Source: CAYMSO01 sp964393185
GTDB lineage: Bacteria; Patescibacteriota; Dojkabacteria; J137
Assembly: GCA_964393185.1 (NCBI GenBank)
Contig: CAYMSO010000003.1
Span: 86,998-150,997 of the forward strand
Direction of reading: 5' to 3'
DNA length: 64,000 bases
The notes beneath the pieces were generated by a model. It worked only from the letters and a program-made list of their open reading frames with translations. It was not told the DNA's origin and searched no databases. The first letter of the stretch is position 1; each line of letters opens with the position of its first letter. A program made the translations under genes and the position numbers. Below are positions 1 to 7,858 of this stretch, in pieces.

Positions 1-569
1 TCCTAGAATACATGCAAACCAGCTCTATCGCTGGATTCAATAAGTTTCTTATAATTTCGGGAACCAATAAAAGAAGCTTAAGAAGTTATGATTTGTTAAA
101 TGGCCTGTCGAAACTGAATTTAAGTAAATACAAGCCCGAATTTTTTTGTGCATATAATCCATACTATTCAGATCTATATCTAGAAAAAGAAAATCAAAAA
201 CTTGTTGCTAAATTACAAACCGGGCTGATTAGCAGAATTTATTTACCAATAGGTACTAACCTAGAAAGTTTAAGATCAGGTTATAAGTTTATTCGGCAGC
301 AAGATAAACACGTACAGATTTATGGTTGTTTAATGATTCCTAATACAATGTTGCTAAAGAGATTAAAACGTAAACGGGACAAAGATTTATTTTTAACTAA
401 GGAGTACATCAATAATTTATCTGCGGCACTAGACTTTACCACTCGATTATACGAAGTGTATAAGGAATTTGAAATTAATCCTTTAATCGAAGTATCACCT
501 TTAACTTACGATAATCTTAACAGTGCTTTTAATTTTTTATATTCTCTCAAGTACAACATTTTGTTGTGA
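1..569 (+). CDS. Methylenetetrahydrofolate reductase-like protein, 5' partial
   Basis: The frame is open to the left edge (the codons before ATG 12 are sense), so this is probably the C-terminal part of a longer gene. The visible 185 residues resemble the second half of the MTHFR TIM barrel. A strand ending in ISGT sits where MetF has its ALRGD segment. A segment reading AYNPYYSD is followed by LEKENQKLVAKLQTG, which matches the MetF pattern of a Pro-rich strand end, then an acidic/basic helix with Kv.aGad. The next strand ends in GCLMIPN, like MetF GIMPI. Known family role: NADH/FAD-dependent reduction of methylene-THF. Whether this copy is an active reductase cannot be judged, because the N-terminal FAD-site residues lie outside the window. 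No cysteine cluster or membrane segment is seen. Other (beta/alpha)8 proteins remain possible. Confidence 0.4.
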   Translation, partial: LEYMQTSSIAGFNKFLIISGTNKRSLRSYDLLNGLSKLNLSKYKPEFFCAYNPYYSDLYLEKENQKLVAKLQTGLISRIYLPIGTNLESLRSGYKFIRQQDKHVQIYGCLMIPNTMLLKRLKRKRDKDLFLTKEYINNLSAALDFTTRLYEVYKEFEINPLIEVSPLTYDNLNSAFNFLYSLKYNILL

Positions 570-609
570 CAAGTGTTTTATAATGCATTTTCCTTATTCT
601 GTAGCTTGG

Positions 610-615
610 TATAAT
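610..615 (+). promoter_or_regulatory. -10 box TATAAT
   Basis: A perfect TATAAT lies 8 bases before ATG 624. Initiation at the usual distance would fall at about 622, giving a leaderless or nearly leaderless mRNA. This favours ATG 624 over the GTG at 618. Confidence 0.55.
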
Positions 616-623
616 ATGTGTAT

Positions 624-1175
624 ATGGCAAAAAAAGGAGACAATCCTAAAAAAAATACTTCAACATTTTTAATAAAAATAACTGTAGCTATAATTGTTAT
701 ATTAGGAATCTACGTTTACTTGATCAGAGATAACGAAAAACTCGAAAAGCAATACGAGCAACGTGTAGAAGAAGCAATACTTCAAAAAAGTAGCTTTAAA
801 GATATTATCAAGGAGTGGTACAGTTCAAGTATTAATGCCGATAAAACCCCGACTGTTTTAGATTCCAATGAGCACAAATATAATATAGTAATGGTAAATA
901 ACAAAATGGAGGTTCAAGATAAAGAAAGTAATCTTGTAATTGGTAAACTAGACTCAAACTTTGAATTGCCATTGCAGAATTTACAATCAGCCCTTGTAGA
1001 TGACAAACTCTTTTTTTTCGACCTTACATTAGAAAAAGAATTTGAATGTAAGGAAGATGACACTGAATGTATTTCTGAGCTAAGTAAATTTGCTGACATT
1101 GCAGGAATCTGGAAATTCGATTTAGAAAAAAAAGAATTTGAAAGGATAATTATTTTCGAACTAAGAGATAACTGA
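624..1175 (+). CDS. Hypothetical single-pass membrane protein
   Basis: This protein of about 183 residues is not assigned to a family. A lysine-rich N-terminus (MAKKGDNPKK) is followed by one hydrophobic segment at about residues 17-35, then a charged, coiled-coil-like stretch of about 25 residues. The C-terminal domain is hydrophilic, with two cysteines (ECKEDDTEC) that could form a disulfide outside the cell. It is probably anchored in the membrane with the domain outside. ATG 624 is chosen over GTG 618 because the TATAAT box at 610-615 would put the transcript start at about 622. Antisense frames over 914-1294 are judged to be shadows. Confidence 0.7.
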   Translation: MAKKGDNPKKNTSTFLIKITVAIIVILGIYVYLIRDNEKLEKQYEQRVEEAILQKSSFKDIIKEWYSSSINADKTPTVLDSNEHKYNIVMVNNKMEVQDKESNLVIGKLDSNFELPLQNLQSALVDDKLFFFDLTLEKEFECKEDDTECISELSKFADIAGIWKFDLEKKEFERIIIFELRDN

Positions 1176-1187
1176 ATAATGAATAAG

Positions 1188-1216
1188 TTGGGACTTTTAG
1201 CAACAAGTGATATAAT
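1188..1216 (+). promoter_or_regulatory. Promoter TTGGGA-N17-TATAAT upstream of cutA-leuS
   Basis: A -35-like TTGGGA (1188-1193), a 17-base spacer and a perfect -10 TATAAT (1211-1216) preceded by TGA. The transcript start predicted 7 bases after the -10 box coincides with ATG 1223, the start of a 17-codon ORF. A second extended -10 (TGATAAAAT, 1323-1331) lies closer to cutA. Confidence 0.6.
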
Positions 1217-1222
1217 CCCTTT

Positions 1223-1276
1223 ATGGAATTGATATTTTATTATAAAAATTACTCTGATTTCTTCCTCGTGCTTTAA
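1223..1276 (+). CDS. Possible 17-codon leader ORF upstream of cutA-leuS
   Basis: The ORF encodes MELIFYYKNYSDFFLVL. Its ATG lies exactly 6 bases after TATAAT, so it would be translated from a leaderless transcript. Three of 17 codons are Leu (TTG, CTC, CTT), two of them at the very end, and the stop lies inside a perfect 16-base palindrome (1267-1282). The arrangement parallels the Thr-rich leader ORF before thrS (61611-61670). The Leu enrichment is weak, so a role in leucine-dependent control of leuS is only a suggestion, and a chance ORF is quite possible. Confidence 0.25.
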   Translation: MELIFYYKNYSDFFLVL

Positions 1277-1282
1277 AGCACG
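1267..1282 (+). other. Perfect palindrome CGTGCTTTAAAGCACG
   Basis: A 16-base perfect palindrome able to form a short hairpin (CGTGC/GCACG closed by TTTAAA). It spans the stop codon of the small ORF at 1223-1276 and lies about 75 bases before cutA. There is no U-tract after it, so it is not an ordinary terminator. Confidence 0.45.
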
Positions 1283-1357
1283 ATATAAATACACTCACAA
1301 CTGCATTCTTACCCTAATTAAGTGATAAAATCTTAGTATAAATTTTAACTAGCTTTA

Positions 1358-1660
1358 ATGATCTTAATGTATATAACTCTTAATAATTACGATGAAGCCA
1401 GAAAAATTGGCAGAAAAATTTTGGAGCAGCACTTGGCAAATTGTGTAAATTTTTTTCCGATAACTTGTATTTACAATTTCGAAAATGAAATTACCGAAGA
1501 ACCTGAAACTGTTTTAATTGTCAAAACGAAAGAGAATAAATATAAAGAAATAGAAAAAATCATTAAAGAAGAAATTGATTATACTAATTTTATAGGTCAA
1601 ATTAAGGTCGAAAAAGTTAATGATGAGTTTAACAACTGGTTAACTAATATAGTTTTTTAA
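1358..1660 (+). CDS. cutA: CutA1-type divalent cation tolerance protein
   Basis: This 100-residue protein matches the CutA1 family in length and pattern. The N-terminal strand MYITLNNYDEARKIGRKILE is followed by LANCVNFFPI and then YNFENEITEEPETVLIVKTKE. The usual ACVN.. core and the (W/F)E..I.e..E..L..KT motif are therefore present. The C-terminal P(Y/H)E...P segment is degenerate here (DYTNFIGQIKV). CutA forms ferredoxin-like trimers; its physiological role (metal tolerance) is poorly defined. The gene ends 9 bases before leuS, so the two are probably co-transcribed from the promoter at 1188-1216 or a nearer -10 at 1326-1331. Confidence 0.85.
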   Translation: MILMYITLNNYDEARKIGRKILEQHLANCVNFFPITCIYNFENEITEEPETVLIVKTKENKYKEIEKIIKEEIDYTNFIGQIKVEKVNDEFNNWLTNIVF

Positions 1661-1669
1661 TTTAATTGC

Positions 1670-4102
1670 ATGACAAATAACAATACACAATTTAATCCTG
1701 CAAATTTTGAAGCCAAGTGGCGTAAAATGTGGGAAGAAAAACAGATCTATAAAACTGAAGAGAACTCAGGCAAAGAAAAATACTATTGCTTGGATATGTA
1801 TCCGTATCCCTCGGGATCAGGCCTACATGTAGGCCATCCGCGAGGTTACCTAGGCACAGATGTAGTATCTAGGTATATGAGGATGAAAGGAAAAAATGTA
1901 TTACATCCAATGGGTTTTGACTCATTTGGATTGCCGGCCGAAAACTATGCAATTAAAACTGGAACACATCCCCAAATAACAACTGACAATGCTGTGAAAA
2001 CATTTAAACAACAGATAGAGGCAATAGGTTTATCGTATGATTGGACACGAGAAGTACAGTCCCACGATCCCAACTATTATAAATGGACGCAATGGTTATT
2101 TTTGCAACTATACAAAAAAGGTTTAGCCTACAAAAAAGAAGCTCCAGTAAACTGGTGTAATTCCTGTCAGACTGTTTTAGCAAATGAGCAGGTATTGTCT
2201 GATGGTACTTGTGAAAGATGTGGTACTCAAGTAGTTCAAAAAAATATGGCTCAGTGGTTTTATAAAATAACAGCATTTACAGATAGATTAATAGATGATT
2301 TACAAAAAATTGATTGGCCAGAAAGCACAAAATTAGGACAAATAAATTGGATGGGCAGAAGCCAGGGAGCAGAAATAAAGTTCTCAGTTTTCAGTAGTCA
2401 GTCTTCAGAAGAACTTGCTAACCTTACTGTTTTTTCAACTGCGCCAGACACGATTCAAGGGGCTACTTTCATGGTAATTGCTCCAGAACATAATATGATT
2501 CAAAGCTTAAAGAACAATATAGTTAACTGGGATGATGTACAAAACTATCTGGAGGAAGCTAAAAAGAAAACTGAACTAGAAAGACAACAACAGAAAGATA
2601 AAACTGGAACCAAAATAGAAGGAATCTATGCAATTAATCCTATCACTGATAGGCAAATTCCTATATTTGTGGCGGATTATGTGTTGGCAAGCTACGGTAC
2701 CGGGGCAATTATGGCAGTTCCAGGACATGATGAACGAGATTATGATTTTGCGAAAAACTATAACTTAGATATAGTTTATCTAACAGCAGATCAAAAATTA
2801 ATCAGTTATTCCGAAGTAATTAAAAAGAATCCTGAAAACTTTAAAATGGTAAACTCAGGAGAATTTGATGGTTTGAATTTTAAAGAAGGCCGAGAAAAAA
2901 TAATGAGTAAATTAAACGAGATGAGTGTTGGGGAGGAGAAAACTCAGTACAGGTTAAGAGATTGGCTAGTCTCTCGCCAAAGATTCTGGGGTGCCCCGAT
3001 ACCAATCGTATATGATCCTGAAGGTAAAGAGCATCCAGTAGCTGAAGAAGACTTGCCTGTAATGCTTCCTACCGACGTTGATTTTAAACCTACAGGCGAA
3101 TCACCATTAAGATATTCAGAATCATTTCATAAATCAGCAGAAGAAAAATATGGAAAAGGTTGGAAGAGAGAAGTAGATACAATGGATACATTTGTAGATT
3201 CAAGTTGGTACTTCTTAAGATTTACAGATCCTCACAACGAAAATGCTTTTGCTTCTAAAGAACAGATGAACAAATTTATGCCTATAGATCTTTATGTAGG
3301 AGGTGCCGAACACACTGTACTTCATTTGTTGTATGCAAGATTCTTTGTAAAATTTTTATACGATGAAGGTTATATTAACTTTGACGAACCGGTAGCTAAA
3401 TTAAGACATCAAGGATTGATCTTAGCTAAAGACGGACGCAAGATGAGCAAGCGGTGGGGAAATACAATAACCCCAGACGAAGAAATCAAAAAATATGGTG
3501 CAGATACATTAAGAATATATGAAATGTTTATAGGTCCGTTCGATGTCGCTTTACCATGGAGTGATAGAACAGAATCAGGAGTGTTTAGGTTTTTACAAAA
3601 AGTTTGGAAAGCACATTTTAAAGTGGAAAAAAATTTCGAAAACGACAAACAAGAGATAGAAATTAATAAACTAATCAAAAAAGTAGGAAGGGATATAGAG
3701 TTACTGTCTTTCAATACAGCCGTTGCAAAGATGATGGAGTTTATAAATTTTGTCACCTCGGAGGAAAGAATTAACCAATCAGTTTGGGAAAGATTTTTAA
3801 AAGTCTTAGCACCATTTGGACCATATATCACAGAAGAACTATGGAATCAGTTGGGTAATGAATTTTCGATTCATCAACAATCCTGGCCTGAATTTAAAGA
3901 AGAATTAACACTGGACGAAATTGTTAATATAGCAGTTCAAATAAATGGGAAAACCCGCGGAACAGTTGCAGTAGCATTCGATTCAGAAGAAGAGACTGTG
4001 ATGGCAGAAGCGAAAAAATTAGAATCTATAAATAAGTACTTTACATCTGCTCCTAAAAAAGTAATTTATGTCAAAAATAGAGTACTAAATGTGGTAATTT
4101 AA
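1670..4102 (+). CDS. leuS: Leucyl-tRNA synthetase
   Basis: A full-length class I synthetase (810 residues) that charges tRNA-Leu. The signature HIGH site is HVGH (residues 53-56) within YPYPSGSGLHVGHPRGY. The KMSKS loop is KMSKR (591-595). A zinc-like knuckle CNSC..CERC occurs near residues 163-184. The CP1 editing domain is present. Its threonine-rich strand reads VFSTAPDTIQGATF, where bacterial enzymes usually have TTRPDT, so the conserved Arg is Ala here. The editing Asp motif VPGHDERDYDFA is intact. The C-terminal anticodon-binding and small domains (AVQINGKTRG) are present. No Shine-Dalgarno site precedes ATG 1670. A strong terminator follows at 4121-4155. Confidence 0.97.
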   Translation: MTNNNTQFNPANFEAKWRKMWEEKQIYKTEENSGKEKYYCLDMYPYPSGSGLHVGHPRGYLGTDVVSRYMRMKGKNVLHPMGFDSFGLPAENYAIKTGTHPQITTDNAVKTFKQQIEAIGLSYDWTREVQSHDPNYYKWTQWLFLQLYKKGLAYKKEAPVNWCNSCQTVLANEQVLSDGTCERCGTQVVQKNMAQWFYKITAFTDRLIDDLQKIDWPESTKLGQINWMGRSQGAEIKFSVFSSQSSEELANLTVFSTAPDTIQGATFMVIAPEHNMIQSLKNNIVNWDDVQNYLEEAKKKTELERQQQKDKTGTKIEGIYAINPITDRQIPIFVADYVLASYGTGAIMAVPGHDERDYDFAKNYNLDIVYLTADQKLISYSEVIKKNPENFKMVNSGEFDGLNFKEGREKIMSKLNEMSVGEEKTQYRLRDWLVSRQRFWGAPIPIVYDPEGKEHPVAEEDLPVMLPTDVDFKPTGESPLRYSESFHKSAEEKYGKGWKREVDTMDTFVDSSWYFLRFTDPHNENAFASKEQMNKFMPIDLYVGGAEHTVLHLLYARFFVKFLYDEGYINFDEPVAKLRHQGLILAKDGRKMSKRWGNTITPDEEIKKYGADTLRIYEMFIGPFDVALPWSDRTESGVFRFLQKVWKAHFKVEKNFENDKQEIEINKLIKKVGRDIELLSFNTAVAKMMEFINFVTSEERINQSVWERFLKVLAPFGPYITEELWNQLGNEFSIHQQSWPEFKEELTLDEIVNIAVQINGKTRGTVAVAFDSEEETVMAEAKKLESINKYFTSAPKKVIYVKNRVLNVVI

Positions 4103-4120
4103 TTACTATCAGAAGTTTGC

Positions 4121-4160
4121 CAGGGGGGTTCCAAGCAATGCTTGGAACCCCCCTGAGTTT
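4121..4160 (+). terminator. Terminator hairpin after leuS
   Basis: A perfect 16-bp inverted repeat (4121-4136 with 4140-4155, loop AAT) with a GGGGGG/CCCCCC core is followed by AGTTTAAATTTTT. It lies 18 bases after the leuS stop and ends well before the isomerase start at 4204. A reading frame that runs through the hairpin from 4117 is therefore not taken as the isomerase start. Confidence 0.75.
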
Positions 4161-4203
4161 AAATTTTTATGTAAAATTGCCGATTTCGATTTTTAGGATT
4201 AAA

Positions 4204-5211
4204 ATGAAATTCTATAAATTCAATAGTTATAAAATCTATATGATTAACGATAAATATTACGAAGATGTCAAAAGGTTTCCAACACAATTTGAGCAAGGTT
4301 TTTCAAATGCGAGAAATATAAAGCTTGATGGAGATTTTAATAGAGTAGTAATTTGTGGAGTTGGAGGTAGTTCACTTTTTGTCGAATTGCTAAATAACTA
4401 TCTTAGTACTTTTTGTAAACTGAGGCTTGACTATGCAAGAGGTTACGAACTTCCAAATTATTCAGACGAAAAAACATTATTTCTAGTTGCTTCTCATTCT
4501 GGAAATACAGAAGAAACCACAGCCTGTTTTGACGAAATAAAGAACAAAAATTATCAGTATGTTTCTTTTACAAGTGGTGGTAAGCTAGCTCAGCTAACTA
4601 AAGAAGATAAAGGGCAAATTGTTGTAATGCCGACGGGAATACAGCCAAGATTGAGTACTGGATACTTTATAGCAGGAATTCTTCAAGTGCTAATAAATGT
4701 CAAATTAATTCAAGATATCGCTCAGGAAGTAGTGGAAATAGCGAATAAAATGAACGATCATTTGGAAGAAGAAAGAGCTATTAAAATTGCAGATAGGATC
4801 TATAATAAAGTACCAATAGTATATGCACCAAATAATATTTCTTCACTAGCTCGAATTACAAAAATTAAGTTTAACGAAAATACAAAAACACAATCTTTCT
4901 GGAATGAGTTTCCTGAACTGAACCATAACGAAATGGTAGGTTTTACGAACTTAGTTATGGATCCATTCTTTTTGATTTTTAACTCAAAATTTACAAATGC
5001 AAGAAATCACAAAAGAATCGAAGTTTTCTCTAAAATAATACAGGATAAGAATTTAAGTTTGGAAATTATTAACTTACCTGGAGAAAGTGTATTAGCAGAA
5101 ATTTTAAATGGGTATTATTTAGCTGATCACATCACCCTCTATCTTTCGGAAAAATACGGTGTTGATCCCGAGCCTGTTACTTTAGTCGAAGATTTTAAAA
5201 AAATGCTTTAG
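4204..5211 (+). CDS. Bifunctional phosphoglucose/phosphomannose isomerase (SIS domain)
   Basis: This protein of about 335 residues matches the bacterial/archaeal bifunctional PGI/PMI family, which interconverts fructose-6-P with glucose-6-P or mannose-6-P. Visible motifs are the first SIS-domain strand with VVICGVGGSSLFVELL, the sugar-phosphate loop ASHSGNTEET, and a TSGGKLA strand. PTGIQPRLSTGYF corresponds to the family's P.....R...g motif. FWNEFPELNHNEMVGF is followed later by a C-terminal histidine/acidic segment (YYLADHITLYLSEKYGVDPEPV). The open frame begins at 4117, but that start would lie inside the leuS terminator. ATG 4204 (MKFYKFN) or 4240 (MINDKYYED) is therefore the likely start; the family N-terminus usually begins at a D.Y.. 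segment such as the latter. Confidence 0.85.
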   Translation: MKFYKFNSYKIYMINDKYYEDVKRFPTQFEQGFSNARNIKLDGDFNRVVICGVGGSSLFVELLNNYLSTFCKLRLDYARGYELPNYSDEKTLFLVASHSGNTEETTACFDEIKNKNYQYVSFTSGGKLAQLTKEDKGQIVVMPTGIQPRLSTGYFIAGILQVLINVKLIQDIAQEVVEIANKMNDHLEEERAIKIADRIYNKVPIVYAPNNISSLARITKIKFNENTKTQSFWNEFPELNHNEMVGFTNLVMDPFFLIFNSKFTNARNHKRIEVFSKIIQDKNLSLEIINLPGESVLAEILNGYYLADHITLYLSEKYGVDPEPVTLVEDFKKML

Positions 5212-5215
5212 AAAT

Positions 5216-5665
5216 GTATCCATTTCATAAGCCGGATTTTGTTTCATAAGCTGCTTTTGGCAACTCATTTAAGAATCATTTATCTATGCTTCTGAATATC
5301 AGAATTGCTCTAGGTAGGGGTTGCCAGCATTCCAATATTACTATTGGAACCGGTGGTCTCTTACACCGCCGTTTCATCTTTTCCTTAAAAGTGTGGAGTT
5401 TTTAAGGTAGTTTATTTTCTGTTGCCCTCTTAGACTACTCGACGAGTTTGTTCCCTAAGATTACTCCCAGCCTCTAATGTATTAAGGTTGACAGCCAGAA
5501 CACTTTAAAGGTACCTATCCCGTTTCTCTTACTCACTTGTTTCCAATATAGTGCGAGCATACGGAACCGAAGTAGAGTCCAGACTTTCCTCTTGCTGTAA
5601 TGATTTTTCAATTGTAAAAGTACGTTTAAAGAATCTAAAAGCAAGCGATTCTTCGAAATGGATAC
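5216..5665 (-). ncRNA. rnpB: RNase P RNA (bacterial type A-like)
   Basis: The catalytic RNA of RNase P, which trims the 5' ends of pre-tRNAs. Read on the minus strand, the 5' and 3' ends form a perfect 11-bp P1 helix (5655-5665 with 5216-5226). The universal GAGGAAAGUC element is present as gaggaaagtctggactc (5575-5591). The CR-II/III block reads gatgaaacggcggtgtaagagaccacc (5351-5378, shown here only to identify positions). The 3' conserved segment tccggcttatg is at 5226-5236. The length is about 450 nt. ORFs crossing this stretch on the plus strand are artefacts. Exact ends are estimated from P1. Confidence 0.95.
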
Positions 5666-5777
5666 ATAATAATTATATCATTTTTTACTATATTTATTGT
5701 ACACTAATCTTAAAATCACTGACTTTAACTAGTACTTCTGGCTTTGATATTATTATGATCGATAATGTAACTTTAGA

Positions 5778-6425
5778 TCAGGGAAGGAAGAATCGAACTA
5801 TCTTCGAAAGAATATCGTGTGGGTATTCAAATACGCTAAATTTTAAATCATTTTTTAGACCTTCAGCTCTTGCTTGTTCAAATTCATCTAAATTTAATAA
5901 ATCGATGGCAATTTCTTGGACGTCTTGTAATACAAACTCATAAAGCATAAAAGCTATAAAGGAATAAACCATTACTACAACCTGAACTGTAAGTGCCACA
6001 TATATTAATAAATCACCAATTGAATTAGCTAGTCCCAAGCCTAGTACAAAAGCTGCTAGCTGGAAAAAGAATAATAAATTTTGAAAAATATATGTTCGCC
6101 TTTTAAAATTATGCTCTTTACGGCTTAACTCTAGTTGATAGATAACAAAATAATTTGTATAAAGGTCTGCCAGATACATTTTTTCTCTGTTAAGCATTAC
6201 GAATTCCTCGAATGCGAGAGCTGGAGTACTAATTTCTGCATTAACTCTTAAATTTACCTTTCTATAAACACGCGAATAGACTTCCAGAATACCAGCCGGA
6301 TCAATTTGGCCACTCAATATATCTGAATAATCTTTATTGAGTGCTCGTCTTACTAACCATGCATAAATAGAAATAGCTATTTGTGTTAATAATAGAATTA
6401 TAAAAGCTATTATTGGAATAATCAT
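5778..6425 (-). CDS. Membrane protein, possibly a degenerate YugP-type metallopeptidase
   Basis: A 215-residue protein with hydrophobic segments at about 1-24, 116-134 and 139-164. Topology and several segments recall the Zn_peptidase_2 (YugP) family: an N-terminal helix, a soluble middle region, two closely spaced helices, then an E/D-rich C-terminal helix (YEFVLQDVQEIAIDLLNLDEFEQARA). The equivalent of the family's VAAHEVGHA helix would be ADLYTNYFVIYQLELSRKEHN, which has no HExxH. If related, it is therefore not a zinc protease. The stop lies 7 bases beyond the start side of the neighbouring thioredoxin gene's stop, so both probably belong to one minus-strand transcript with the cytidylate kinase. 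The function is otherwise unknown. Confidence 0.6.
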   Translation of the reverse strand: MIIPIIAFIILLLTQIAISIYAWLVRRALNKDYSDILSGQIDPAGILEVYSRVYRKVNLRVNAEISTPALAFEEFVMLNREKMYLADLYTNYFVIYQLELSRKEHNFKRRTYIFQNLLFFFQLAAFVLGLGLANSIGDLLIYVALTVQVVVMVYSFIAFMLYEFVLQDVQEIAIDLLNLDEFEQARAEGLKNDLKFSVFEYPHDILSKIVRFFLP

Positions 6426-6432
6426 GTTTTTA

Positions 6433-6933
6433 TTATAAATTAAAAACTCCCCCAGTAGAAAAGAAGTTTATAGAATCTATAATTTTTGAATTAGTTACTT
6501 CTCTCTGAGTAACTTTGCCAGTTTCGTCTATAAAAACTAAGGAAGGAGCTATAGCTACATCCATTTCGTTAGCAAGATCTCTAGACTGATCTAAATCAAT
6601 TTCGAAGAAACTAATTGTCTTATACACAGGATTTTGCGCTTGTTCTCTATAGACCTTTATTAATGATTTGCATTCGCCGCACCAAGTAGATGTAAATAAA
6701 ATTACACCTTTCCCACTAGAATTCTGTACAAAGTCTTCAGGGCTATCGAAATTCTCCTGTGCAGCATTATCTATTAATTTATAATTTTCTAAATCTAGTA
6801 CAGAATCATCCTGGGTTATTCTTTCGATATCTATATATCTATCTAACACAATATAACTACCCAAGAACATTAGTAATAGTATTATTGTTTGCGTTATTAT
6901 TGGGGAAAAATTTTTTGCTTTTTTTCGTCTCAT
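6433..6933 (-). CDS. Membrane-anchored thioredoxin-fold protein
   Basis: A 166-residue protein with an N-terminal signal anchor at about residues 12-31 (PIITQTIILLLMFLGSYIVL) after a basic stretch (MRRKKAK). It is followed by a thioredoxin-like domain: GVILFTSTWCGECKSLIKVY carries the active-site CXXC as C85-G-E-C88. IAPSLVFIDETGKV contains the cis-Pro after an Ala (AP), as in thioredoxin. The domain would face outside the cell and may reduce or isomerise disulfides in surface proteins, several of which in this window carry paired cysteines. ATG 6933 overlaps the stop of the cytidylate kinase gene by 1 base (TAATG), indicating translational coupling. Confidence 0.85.
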   Translation of the reverse strand: MRRKKAKNFSPIITQTIILLLMFLGSYIVLDRYIDIERITQDDSVLDLENYKLIDNAAQENFDSPEDFVQNSSGKGVILFTSTWCGECKSLIKVYREQAQNPVYKTISFFEIDLDQSRDLANEMDVAIAPSLVFIDETGKVTQREVTNSKIIDSINFFSTGGVFNL

Positions 6934-7703
6934 TATTTGTAAATTATCTTCTTTAGTTGTATCGGAAGAGCTTCCACCTCACTGGAGAATCTTTCGGATA
7001 TTAGTTTCAAAATTTCCTCCGGAGGCATAACTAGTTTATCACTTTTAAGACTATCTAGGTACCACTGTTTGCCTTTTTCCCAATACTGTTTATCATCTTG
7101 TTCGGCCGAGGAGATTAGTTTTTCCATATCCTGTTCTGTTATGTAATCAAGCTTTCTCAATTCTCTATAAACTACTTTTAATTCTTCTGCAATTGTCATA
7201 TAAGAATTATCTATCTGCAAATTATATTTATTTGCAATTTCTACTTTATCGAACCAATCAATACCATGAAGTTCCTTATAAAATTTTTGATTTTCCTGAT
7301 CTCTATGCTTTAGTAAATCCTGATCTTTATCTCGCCCATCAGTTGCAAGCCTTGAATATCTAACGTGTTCTTCTGTTTGCAAGAAAATAGAAAATAATGA
7401 GGGAACTTTGCCAAGCCTAAACGCGGCAATATCACTTTCTATTAACAGGTTCGAAAAATTATCGTCTATAATAATAAGATCAATAAACTTATCGTAAATA
7501 ACACCAAAGTCTTTCTCTAGCATCTGATCTACACGTACTCGGTCTAATCCAGTATTTTCAAAATTTAATATTTTACCTAAATATCTAAATGTTTCTCCTC
7601 CAGTAACCAACTTTAAGTTTAAGTTTCGTGCTAAAAGTAAACAAAGAGTGGAAGTTCCTCCACCTGGCCATCCAGAAATCGCGATTTTATTAACCTTTGT
7701 CAT
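6933..7703 (-). CDS. cmk: Cytidylate kinase, archaeal-like type
   Basis: A 256-residue P-loop kinase. The phosphate loop is GWPGGGTST (residues 11-19), with Thr in place of the Walker Lys. This matches the archaeal-type CMP kinases (GxPGxGTTT), not the Escherichia coli-type Cmk. Further matches to that family are GGETFRYLGK (equivalent to SAGEIFR), a strand IAAFRL (like RLAA), SRLATDGRDKDQDLLKHRDQENQKFYKELHGIDWFD and a final VDTS-like strand (LQIDNSYMTIAEEL). A role in phosphorylating CMP/dCMP follows from the family. The C-terminal extension of about 60 residues (YITEQDMEKLIS onward) is not typical. It begins a three-gene minus-strand group with the thioredoxin and the membrane protein. Confidence 0.72.
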   Translation of the reverse strand: MTKVNKIAISGWPGGGTSTLCLLLARNLNLKLVTGGETFRYLGKILNFENTGLDRVRVDQMLEKDFGVIYDKFIDLIIIDDNFSNLLIESDIAAFRLGKVPSLFSIFLQTEEHVRYSRLATDGRDKDQDLLKHRDQENQKFYKELHGIDWFDKVEIANKYNLQIDNSYMTIAEELKVVYRELRKLDYITEQDMEKLISSAEQDDKQYWEKGKQWYLDSLKSDKLVMPPEEILKLISERFSSEVEALPIQLKKIIYK

Positions 7704-7858
7704 TATTTCTGTGTATTAATTGTTTGGAAATTATACAATAATAGTCTAAACTTTGCAGGGCTCATGGATAATAATGGTTAATTTTGGCACAAAGTAATAA
7801 AATGTTATTGTGTGCAAAATACCTCATCTAAATCTAAGGTATTATATTATTTAAGATA

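Noticed and set aside
1179..1232. A 17-codon ORF with four Leu codons upstream of leuS (MNKLGLLATSDIIPLWN)
   Set aside because: It overlaps the -35/-10 promoter at 1188-1216, so it would not be inside the resulting transcript.
914..1294. Antisense frame over the hypothetical membrane protein
   Set aside because: Serine/leucine-rich shadow composition; the plus-strand gene has a clean membrane anchor and promoter.
4117..4203. Upstream extension of the isomerase to 4117
   Set aside because: It runs through the leuS terminator hairpin, and the added residues do not match the family.
5551..5943. An open frame on the plus strand across the start of the RNase P RNA
   Set aside because: It covers conserved rnpB sequence (GAGGAAAGUC element) and overlaps the real minus-strand membrane protein; it is a chance frame.
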